A stretch of DNA of 23,549 bases from Gammaproteobacteria bacterium. GTDB taxonomy: Bacteria; Pseudomonadota; Gammaproteobacteria; DSM-16500. Position 1 is the stretch's first letter. Each line of letters opens with the position of its first letter. Where the stretch lies: assembly GCA_021323555.1 (NCBI GenBank), contig JAJONP010000049.1, positions 1 through 23,549 on the forward strand, in the 5' to 3' direction. The notes beneath the pieces are model-generated. The model ran no database searches. It was not told the DNA's origin and worked only from the letters and a program-made list of their open reading frames with translations. Shown here one piece after another: positions 17,414 through 23,549 of the stretch. A program made the position numbers and the translations under genes.

Positions 17414-18421
17414 TTATTGATGGATCCTATTGAAATGATGTGGGGCACTCAACTCAATCGCCAATTGAATCGCCGCCGATAAACTACCTGCATTCGCTAA
17501 CCCTGTTCCTGCTATATCCAGCGCTGTGCCATGATCAACTGAGGTGCGGATAATAGGTAAACCCAACGTCATGTTAACAGCACGATCAAAGCCTATATAT
17601 TTTATAACAGGTAACGCCTGGTCATGATACATCGCGAAAATAGCATCGGCGGATTTTAAATATTTTTCAGTGAATATCGTATCTGCAGGTAACGGGCCTG
17701 TGACATTTATTTTTTCAGAACGCAATAAAGCGAGCGCAGGGTTAATCACTTCAATTTCTTCCCGTCCCAGGTAGCCTGCTTCCCCTGCATGTGGATTTAA
17801 TCCAGAAACAAGAATATGAGGTTGAGTGCAGCCAAAATATTTTTGTAACTCAGTGTTGAGAAGACGTATTGTATTCACTAAATTTTCTATCGTTATTTTT
17901 TTCGGAACTTCTGCCAGAGGAATATGTGTAGTGGCTAATGCGATTTTTAGTTTATCGACTATAAATAACATAATAGTTTTTTTTACGTTGCAGCGTTTCT
18001 CTAAAAATTCAGTATGCCCGCTAAAAGAAATACCTGCTGTATTCAGTATAGCTTTATGGACAGGGCCTGTGACAAGAGCATCTGCTTTGCGTTGTAAACA
18101 ATAGTCAGTGGCTAATTCCAGGCATTGAATAACAAAAGCAGCATTCTCGGAATTTAATTTTCCAGTGTGGCAAGGCGCTGCTAATTCTACAGGGATTATT
18201 TTTAATAAGCCGGGTTGGTGGAAAGTAGTTGCTTGACTGAGATAACAAGGCTCAATTTGTATAGGTAATTGTAATTGCTGTGCGCGGGCGTTGAGCAAGG
18301 CAGGGTCGCCTACTACGACCAATTCTGCAGACCAAGGCAGTTGAGCGATTTTCAAAATAATATCTGAGCCAATCCCTGCAGGTTCACCTACTGTGAGGAG
18401 GATGCGTGGCAGAATGCCCAT
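17414..18421 (-). CDS. pdxA: 4-hydroxythreonine-4-phosphate dehydrogenase
   Basis: PdxA oxidises 4-phosphohydroxy-L-threonine in the DXP-dependent route to pyridoxal 5'-phosphate, a cytoplasmic, metal-dependent reaction. The 335-aa protein has LTVGEPAGIGSDI at the N-terminus, SGHTEFL, the GLNPHAGEAGYLGREE metal/substrate region, MYHDQALPVIKYIGFD and the C-terminal RTSVDHGTALDIAGTG, all diagnostic. Its ATG lies six bases after the surA stop, so it is translated from the lptD-surA-pdxA transcript. It converges on the KilA-N gene with only 22 bases between; no clear terminator hairpin was seen there. Confidence 0.95.
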   Translation of the reverse strand: MGILPRILLTVGEPAGIGSDIILKIAQLPWSAELVVVGDPALLNARAQQLQLPIQIEPCYLSQATTFHQPGLLKIIPVELAAPCHTGKLNSENAAFVIQCLELATDYCLQRKADALVTGPVHKAILNTAGISFSGHTEFLEKRCNVKKTIMLFIVDKLKIALATTHIPLAEVPKKITIENLVNTIRLLNTELQKYFGCTQPHILVSGLNPHAGEAGYLGREEIEVINPALALLRSEKINVTGPLPADTIFTEKYLKSADAIFAMYHDQALPVIKYIGFDRAVNMTLGLPIIRTSVDHGTALDIAGTGLANAGSLSAAIQLAIELSAPHHFNRIHQ

Positions 18422-18427
18422 ATTGAA

Positions 18428-19414
18428 TTATTTTCCAGATGTGTATTTAATAAAGGCTTCGCTGCGTAATCGAGTGACCCAATTTTGCAATGCCTCTTCA
18501 TATTTGCGCTGGTAAAGTAATTGTTGAACTTGTTTCCGTTGATTCGCCTGATTGCCTTGCATACCGGCATGACGAACGCCCGCCACATGAATAATGTGAA
18601 AACCATTGGCTGTTCGAATGGGCCCTGCAACATCATTTTCTTTCATTGTAACCAGCTTGCCTGCAAATGCTGAAGGAATTTCAGGTAATTTGCGCCAACC
18701 CAAATCACCCCCTTGTAACGCTTTGCTGCCGTGCGAGTCAGCTGCAGCTGCTTCATGAAAACTGACTCCATTATGGATTTTTTCTAATAGGGTTTTCGCG
18801 TGTGCCATTGCATCGGCAATATCTTGAGGTGTTGTTTTTTCAGGTAAAGCAATGAGAATATCTTCTAAATGATATTCTTTACCATTATAAGATAACCAGG
18901 CAGCAGAACGCATAAAATCATCGACTTCCTGCTCAGAAACAGTAATTTTATTACCTATCATCTGGTGGGCGATTTGACTGATGGCTATTTCATCGCGAAT
19001 TTCTCTGCGGTATTCGGACGTATTTAAACCTTGGTCAGCCACTGCGGCTAAAAGCCTATCAGTTGTGATATGATTTTTGCGAGCAACCTCATTGATTGCT
19101 TTTGTGATGTCTTCATCAGTAACACGGACACCTGCTTGTTCAGCAAGATCAAGTTGTAATTTACGATCAATCAGTTGATCTAACACTTGTTTGCGTAGAA
19201 TCGTATCGGATGGGATTGGCGTATGTGAAGCGAGCAATTGTTTTTCGATTCGATTAATAGCATCCTCTAATTCGCTTTGTGTGATGATTGTTTTATTGAC
19301 GATGGCGACAATCACATCCAATGGTTCCTCGTTTTTTGAAGTGGCACCGAATACAGCATTATTCATTACCAATAAGCTACATAACAAAATAACGCTAAAT
19401 TTAATGATATTCAT
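18428..19414 (-). CDS. surA: Periplasmic chaperone/peptidyl-prolyl isomerase SurA, short form
   Basis: SurA escorts outer-membrane proteins, including LptD, across the periplasm. ATG 19414 is chosen: it yields a signal peptide (MNIIKFSVILLCSLLVMNNAVFGA), has AGGA upstream and lies one base after the lptD stop. The in-frame extension to 19492 lies inside lptD and hides the signal. The resulting 328-aa protein has the SurA N-domain (VIVAIVNKTIITQSELEDA onward) and one parvulin domain (about residues 180-280, with GGDLGWRKLPEIPSAF and GFHIIHVAGVR). E. coli SurA is 428 aa with two parvulin domains, so this version lacks one. Confidence 0.92.
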   Translation of the reverse strand: MNIIKFSVILLCSLLVMNNAVFGATSKNEEPLDVIVAIVNKTIITQSELEDAINRIEKQLLASHTPIPSDTILRKQVLDQLIDRKLQLDLAEQAGVRVTDEDITKAINEVARKNHITTDRLLAAVADQGLNTSEYRREIRDEIAISQIAHQMIGNKITVSEQEVDDFMRSAAWLSYNGKEYHLEDILIALPEKTTPQDIADAMAHAKTLLEKIHNGVSFHEAAAADSHGSKALQGGDLGWRKLPEIPSAFAGKLVTMKENDVAGPIRTANGFHIIHVAGVRHAGMQGNQANQRKQVQQLLYQRKYEEALQNWVTRLRSEAFIKYTSGK

Positions 19415-19415
19415 T

Positions 19416-22058
19416 TTAAAAATCCTGTCCAAAATCTGTTTGATAAGAAGTAACGCTACTGTTGAGTGCGGAATTAGGGTCACCCGTGCCAAAATTTCCT
19501 AAGCCCTTTAAGGCGAACTGTATATAGGATTCCGTATTGTATTGAAGCGTGTTACTCGCATTGACGTTAGTGAATGTACGACCTACTAAAAAGCGTACAG
19601 CCCAACAACAGCTGTCGTATTGTAAACCAAAAAGCAAGTTCTGGAAACGGGCAGTATTGAAATTTTCAGTCCATCGACCCAGCGTACTCCAGTTATGGGT
19701 AATAGGCCATATAAAGCTAAGATCTGTTTGTGATAGATTATTTGCACTGCTGCCAGCAGGATTGGTTTGGAGTACAGCCCCGTTCAGTGCGTACGTATAG
19801 CTTAAATTGATAGATTTTTGAGGGTCAGTCGAATAACCCAGTGTCAGAGTTTCATTTTTAACATTGTTGACATGGGTGTCATAGATAGTATTGGATGTAA
19901 AAGTCCAATAAGGTGTCAGGTTGTAGCTTAAAATACCCGAGAGAGGAGAACGGTTGACGTGATTTTCTGCCATCGCAGTGCTTGTTGAACAGTCCTGGAA
20001 CCCATTGATGCCATTAAAATCATTCGAGCAAAGCGTGACGAATCGATCATGAAAATAAGCGATTTGGCCTATGCCCGCATAGATTTTTTGCCTACCTGAC
20101 TCTTGATCCATAAAGCGTGTTGCAAGACCTATCGCAAGTTGATTTGCATCGCCTATACGATCAATCCCGCTAAAGCGGTTATACATAAAGAGCTGATCGT
20201 AAGTCAAAATATTCAATGTTGTATCAAATAAAGGTAGATTATTTTGATTCTGATAAGGAATATAAGTGTAATAGAACTGGGGTTCGAATGTTTGAATAAG
20301 ATCGTATTTAAGCACGCTGAAACGGCGTTCAAAATACATGCCTGAACTAATATCGAAAATCGGTAAAGCACGATGCGGGCTTTGTAAGTGGGTGTTAATG
20401 ACCATTTGGTTATTAGCAGGAATTTGGTGAACAGTATACCCAGTCATGTCAAATTGCAAACGTGGATTAAAAAAGAAAGCAGGATGGTATTCTGGCCAAC
20501 TGACGGCAGGTTGAATATTTAGGCGAGTGCCGAAAGGTTTTAAAATGCTAGCACCTGGATCTTTGCGAATGACAAAATGAGATAAATCATTATCAATTGA
20601 ATAAGTGAGCCCTGTGTTGTCATCGGTATAATTGCCACCGAGAGTCAGTTGTGGTAATCGCCTATATTCGTTATTGAATTGATTCTGGTCCAGGGGATGC
20701 AATGTTTGGTAACCTTGAATATTAGCGCGAAATTGCCAAAATTGTCCTGTGTAAGTGAGATCCGCTTGTTGTAATAGTTGATTAGGAGTAATTTGCGTCA
20801 AACCATTACTAAAATTCGTGGTGTAATAATCATCGCTGACATAATTATAATTCAGGGTGCTTGTCCAATGCTCATCAAAATGAGCGTTATTTTCCCATGA
20901 AAAAGCCTTACGCAAGGTACTCGCGTTTTCCAGGCGATTAAGCTGTGCTTGATACATTGAGTTTTTTGAAGATCCATAAGTATTTCGCGCTGTTTCTTTT
21001 AAGGTAGAAAATAACCGATCATGGGGCAACGCAGTTATTTTTATGTTTCCTTCAGTTTGGGTAGTGAGGTAACGGAACAAATTAGTGAATTGAAACCCGC
21101 GTTTCACCAAAATGGCAGGGGTGATAGTGTCATCGTAATTAGGTGCCAAATTCCAATAAAAAGGTTCTGTAATTGTCATGCCAGATTGCGTGGTATTTGG
21201 ACGTAGAGTGGGAGCAAGAAATCCTGTTTTCCGGCGTGAATCAATCGAAAAACTGAGATAAGGCGTGTAAAGTATAGGAACGCCTTTGACTACCAGGCGT
21301 GCATTTTTAGCAGTCCCTCTCCCTGTATTTTTATTTAATTTAAGTTGGCTTGCTTTGACTTGCCACACAGGGTTTAACGGTGGGCAAGTACTATAATTAG
21401 CTTGATGAAAGAGTAAGACTTTAGGTTCATTTTGCTCGAACTGCTCGGCAGTGCCCCATGCACTTAATTGATAGACTTTATTTTCATGCTGAATTTTTTC
21501 ATTGCTCGGTATGACAGGTTTTGCACTTGATGTTTTACTGTAAATAGCATTTCGATACAGAATATGTCGAAGCGATTTTTGTTTCAATTTCAAATCAACA
21601 TGGCCATAATCGGCAAGCACAAGCTCATTCGGTTGACGTAATATCACATGCCCTATTAAATCGACAGCATTGAATTTACCTGTGATAGGGTCACGATAAA
21701 GATAACCCTTGTTCGCAATGATTTGTTGGCCATCTTGCGTGATTGTAATTTCCCCTTGAGAAATAGATGTGCCATGTAATGAAAAAATAATCCCTTGATT
21801 GCTGCTGAGTTGAATATGATTTTTTTCAAGTGAAATTGCAGGGGTTATAAAGGAAGGTTCAAGATAAAAACCACCACAACGATTTTCTCCCGTTTCTACC
21901 CAGCCAAGTGCATCAGCAATCTCTGCAAGAGTTAATGATTTTGCAGGCTTATCGTTCGTTAAGGCGATAGACGAAATCTTATCATTTGCATTCGCCAGAG
22001 GCATAAAAAAACTAAATACTATAACCCATAATAGATGAAATATTGTCAAAAGATGCAT
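19416..22058 (-). CDS. lptD: LPS-assembly outer-membrane protein LptD
   Basis: LptD, with LptE, inserts lipopolysaccharide into the outer leaflet of the outer membrane. The 880-aa protein has a signal peptide (about residues 1-24), an N-terminal LptA/OstA-like beta-jellyroll (about 75-170) and a long beta-barrel region ending in aromatic FGQDF. The disulfide cysteines of the family appear to be kept: C61 (ENRCGGFY), C225 (STCPPLNP) and the adjacent pair C817-C818 (DSCCWAVRF). Two further cysteines occur in one loop (VTLCSNDF and FQDCSTS). It heads the operon lptD-surA-pdxA. The start at ATG 22058 matches the signal peptide. Confidence 0.95.
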   Translation of the reverse strand: MHLLTIFHLLWVIVFSFFMPLANANDKISSIALTNDKPAKSLTLAEIADALGWVETGENRCGGFYLEPSFITPAISLEKNHIQLSSNQGIIFSLHGTSISQGEITITQDGQQIIANKGYLYRDPITGKFNAVDLIGHVILRQPNELVLADYGHVDLKLKQKSLRHILYRNAIYSKTSSAKPVIPSNEKIQHENKVYQLSAWGTAEQFEQNEPKVLLFHQANYSTCPPLNPVWQVKASQLKLNKNTGRGTAKNARLVVKGVPILYTPYLSFSIDSRRKTGFLAPTLRPNTTQSGMTITEPFYWNLAPNYDDTITPAILVKRGFQFTNLFRYLTTQTEGNIKITALPHDRLFSTLKETARNTYGSSKNSMYQAQLNRLENASTLRKAFSWENNAHFDEHWTSTLNYNYVSDDYYTTNFSNGLTQITPNQLLQQADLTYTGQFWQFRANIQGYQTLHPLDQNQFNNEYRRLPQLTLGGNYTDDNTGLTYSIDNDLSHFVIRKDPGASILKPFGTRLNIQPAVSWPEYHPAFFFNPRLQFDMTGYTVHQIPANNQMVINTHLQSPHRALPIFDISSGMYFERRFSVLKYDLIQTFEPQFYYTYIPYQNQNNLPLFDTTLNILTYDQLFMYNRFSGIDRIGDANQLAIGLATRFMDQESGRQKIYAGIGQIAYFHDRFVTLCSNDFNGINGFQDCSTSTAMAENHVNRSPLSGILSYNLTPYWTFTSNTIYDTHVNNVKNETLTLGYSTDPQKSINLSYTYALNGAVLQTNPAGSSANNLSQTDLSFIWPITHNWSTLGRWTENFNTARFQNLLFGLQYDSCCWAVRFLVGRTFTNVNASNTLQYNTESYIQFALKGLGNFGTGDPNSALNSSVTSYQTDFGQDF

Positions 22059-22324
22059 GATTGATGCCTAAATTTCTTTGTTTTTATGAAAGGGGCCAGT
22101 GTATCTAAGAAGACAGCAAAACCCAAGATATTAGAAGTGATAGATCTATGGAAAATAACCAGAAGCTCCTATTTGTGCCGCGATTTTCTTATCGAGACGC
22201 TAAGCTTACTGCCAAGACGGTAAATTTTTATTATTTTGAATGAAAAATATACTATTTCATCTCATAACCCATCATAATGACTGTTATAGCAGTAAATTAA
22301 TGTGTTTTCTAATTTAAAATACGC
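22059..22324. other. Intergenic region between divergent lptD and hipB
   Basis: The region holds no credible gene. It must carry the lptD promoter leftwards, but no box pair close to consensus was found. An imperfect inverted repeat, TTACTG (22206-22211) with CGGTAA (22218-22223), resembles half of the hipB operator (TTACCGC/GCGGTAA) and could be a distant secondary site. The part from 22220 onward becomes very AT-rich, marking the likely left boundary of the hip module. Confidence 0.4.
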
Positions 22325-22330
22325 TATAAT
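22325..22330 (+). promoter_or_regulatory. -10 box of the hipB-hipS-hipT promoter
   Basis: A perfect TATAAT precedes hipB by about 76 bases. The -35 is poor (TGTGTT at 22301-22306, 18-base spacing). The predicted start near 22337 puts the strong palindrome at 22347-22370 just downstream. Confidence 0.5.
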
Positions 22331-22346
22331 AATTTAGTTTCTTATT

Positions 22347-22370
22347 TTTTTACCGCCGTAGCGGTAAAAA
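22347..22370. promoter_or_regulatory. Palindromic operator, probably bound by HipB
   Basis: TTTTTACCGC (22347-22356) and GCGGTAAAAA (22361-22370) are a perfect 10-bp inverted repeat with the spacer CGTA. The site lies between the promoter and hipB, where HipB-type repressors autoregulate. It could instead act as an RNA hairpin in the leader; the T-rich left arm does not make it a terminator in the hipB direction. Confidence 0.65.
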
Positions 22371-22406
22371 CTATAGGTAAGAATTAATTGATTAAGTGAT
22401 GTAAAA

Positions 22407-22634
22407 ATGAGAATAGATGAAATTAGCAGAATAGTAAAATACCACCGTAAACAAAGCGGCTTATCTCGAGAAAAGCTAGCTAACTTAGCGGGGGTAGGGA
22501 AGACTGTTGTATACGATATTGAAAAAGGTAAGGAAACAATACAATTAAAATCGTTGTTGAACGTGTTAGAAGCTTTAAACATTTCTCTAAAACTAGATAC
22601 ACCTTTTAATAAAAAATCGGAGGATGAAGAATGA
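22407..22634 (+). CDS. hipB: HipB-like XRE-family antitoxin/repressor
   Basis: The 75-aa protein is almost entirely one helix-turn-helix domain: IVKYHRKQSGLSREKLANLA, then GVGKTVVYDIEKGKETIQL and LLNVLEALNISL, the classic XRE/HipB pattern. It should bind the upstream palindrome and repress the operon, alone or with the HipS/HipT proteins. The hydrophilic tail KKSEDEE is short. Its stop overlaps the hipS ATG by four bases (ATGA). Confidence 0.88.
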   Translation: MRIDEISRIVKYHRKQSGLSREKLANLAGVGKTVVYDIEKGKETIQLKSLLNVLEALNISLKLDTPFNKKSEDEE

Positions 22635-22939
22635 AAAGAGCCCGTGTTTTAGTGAATGGGGCATTTGCTGGAATTTTAGAAAAGCTTGATAATGACAAAT
22701 ATAATTTTATCTATGAAGAAAATTATAAAAATTCTCCTGTCTCTTTAACGATGCCAATTAAGAATAAAAGATATGAATTTGATAAATTCCCTCCTTTTTT
22801 TGAAGGATTACTACCTGAAGGCGAAATGCTTGAAGCTTTATTAGTGAAGCACAAACTTGATAAGAAGGATTATTTTGGCCAACTGTTGGAAGTAGGAAAA
22901 GATGTAGTAGGTGCTGTCACCATAGAGGGATTAGAATGA
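22631..22939 (+). CDS. hipS: HipS: free-standing HipA N-subdomain (couple_HipA)
   Basis: The 102-aa protein matches the first N-terminal subdomain of HipA kinases: a start like RARVLVNGAFAGILE, then PVSLTMPI, then FPPFFEGLLPEGEMLEALL and DYFGQLLEVGKDVVGAVTI. In ordinary HipA this part is fused to the kinase; here it ends with a TGA that overlaps the ATG of the kinase gene by four bases. That is the arrangement of the tripartite HipBST systems described in E. coli O127 and Legionella, where HipS, not HipB, neutralises the HipT kinase. The overlap and clean domain boundary argue for a genuine split gene, not a frameshift. Confidence 0.85.
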   Translation: MKRARVLVNGAFAGILEKLDNDKYNFIYEENYKNSPVSLTMPIKNKRYEFDKFPPFFEGLLPEGEMLEALLVKHKLDKKDYFGQLLEVGKDVVGAVTIEGLE

Positions 22940-23549
22940 AACGTTGTCCCATCACATATGAAGAAATTGGTAATGATAGACAGTATTCAAAACGTGGATT
23001 GCGTTTACTTTCTCCAAAACTGGAAAATCTTCTCCCATTACCATTTACAGCGCAAGAACAACGAAATGAAGCTATGGCACGTGCTGGAAAGATGTCTATT
23101 CAAGGTGTGCAAACCAAGCTAAGTGCTTTATTAAGGGTAAAAGAACAATGTTTTGAAATAGTAGATAATAATGGTCTTTATATTTTAAAAACACAAAGTT
23201 CTTTATATCCTGAAATTCCAGAAAATGAAGCGCTAACCATGTCATTGGCTGCGACAATAGGACTGGATGTGCCCGTTCATGGGTTGGTTTATGCAAAAGA
23301 TAATAGCATGACTTATTTTATTAAAAGATTTGATAGATTACCTCGAAATAAAAAGATTGCAGTAGAGGATTTTGCTCAGCTATCAGGATTTGATAGAGAC
23401 ACAAAGTATGGAAGTTCTATGGAGCAGGTAGCTGAAATTGTATCAAAGTTTTGTACCTATCCTAAAATTGAATTTGTTAAATTATTAAAACTTACCTTAT
23501 TTAATTTTCTTATTGGTAATGAAGATATGCACTTAAAAAATTTTTCTCT
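22936..23549 (+). CDS. hipT: HipT serine/threonine kinase toxin (3' end beyond window)
   Basis: The open frame runs from ATG 22936 to the window edge, 204 codons. It begins MKRCPITYEEI, typical of the short HipA kinases that lack the N-subdomain. Seen in order are the Gly-rich loop region KMSIQGVQTKLSALL (about residues 54-68), the ATP-site strand YFIKRFDRL and the catalytic loop NFLIGNEDMHLKNFS with the N-x-D-x-H-x-x-N pattern. HipT of E. coli O127 phosphorylates tryptophanyl-tRNA synthetase, and HipA phosphorylates glutamyl-tRNA synthetase; the target here is unknown. The loop reads SIQ where E. coli HipT has the SxS autophosphorylation pair, so only the first serine is present. Confidence 0.88.
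   Translation, partial: MKRCPITYEEIGNDRQYSKRGLRLLSPKLENLLPLPFTAQEQRNEAMARAGKMSIQGVQTKLSALLRVKEQCFEIVDNNGLYILKTQSSLYPEIPENEALTMSLAATIGLDVPVHGLVYAKDNSMTYFIKRFDRLPRNKKIAVEDFAQLSGFDRDTKYGSSMEQVAEIVSKFCTYPKIEFVKLLKLTLFNFLIGNEDMHLKNFS

Noticed and set aside
19415..19492. Extended start for SurA
   Set aside because: It overlaps lptD and buries the signal peptide that begins at ATG 19414.

Overview
The window reads as an AT-rich gammaproteobacterial chromosome, most likely from the Legionellales/Coxiella-like group. That placement is inference from the lptD-surA-pdxA order, the nuo gene set, the coaD-yfhL pair and a split HipB-HipS-HipT locus of the kind known from Legionella. No rRNA, tRNA or CRISPR array was seen.

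Layout: bases 1-78 hold the 3' end of an IS110-type transposase. A leftward gene (247-1698) encodes an AAA+ ATPase with a C-terminal PD-(D/E)xK nuclease of the DUF234 type. Its promoter sits inside a tandem array of palindromes (1712-1834). From 2005 to 15764 runs the distal half of the respiratory complex I operon in standard order: nuoF, G, H, I, J, K, L, M, N. This cluster is interrupted repeatedly, each time exactly between genes. The interruptions are the IS end plus ATPase before nuoF (nuoE is not adjacent), a zeta-toxin-like kinase plus a small partner between nuoI and nuoJ, an antisense DUF29 pseudogene between nuoL and nuoM, and a second AAA+ ATPase with its own promoter and 15-bp hairpin repeats between nuoM and nuoN.

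Downstream of nuoN, in the same direction, come coaD, a YfhL-type 2[4Fe-4S] ferredoxin and a KilA-N domain gene. Convergent to these is the leftward envelope operon lptD-surA-pdxA (22058 to 17414). At the right edge a divergent rightward operon, hipB-hipS-hipT, begins; hipT runs off the window.

The housekeeping genes look intact. NuoF, G and I carry the flavin and Fe-S modules, and NuoH, J, K, L, M and N form the membrane proton-pumping arm. LptD keeps its disulfide cysteines, and SurA folds LptD and other outer-membrane proteins. The accessory genes are toxin-antitoxin-like or selfish-element-like. Several have their own TATAAT promoter overlapped or followed by inverted repeats that look like autoregulatory operators. 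The main interest is this crowding of self-regulated modules into the gene junctions of an essential operon, including a 21-bp direct repeat bracketing the zeta cassette and two unrelated repeat arrays placed at the promoters of the two ATPases.
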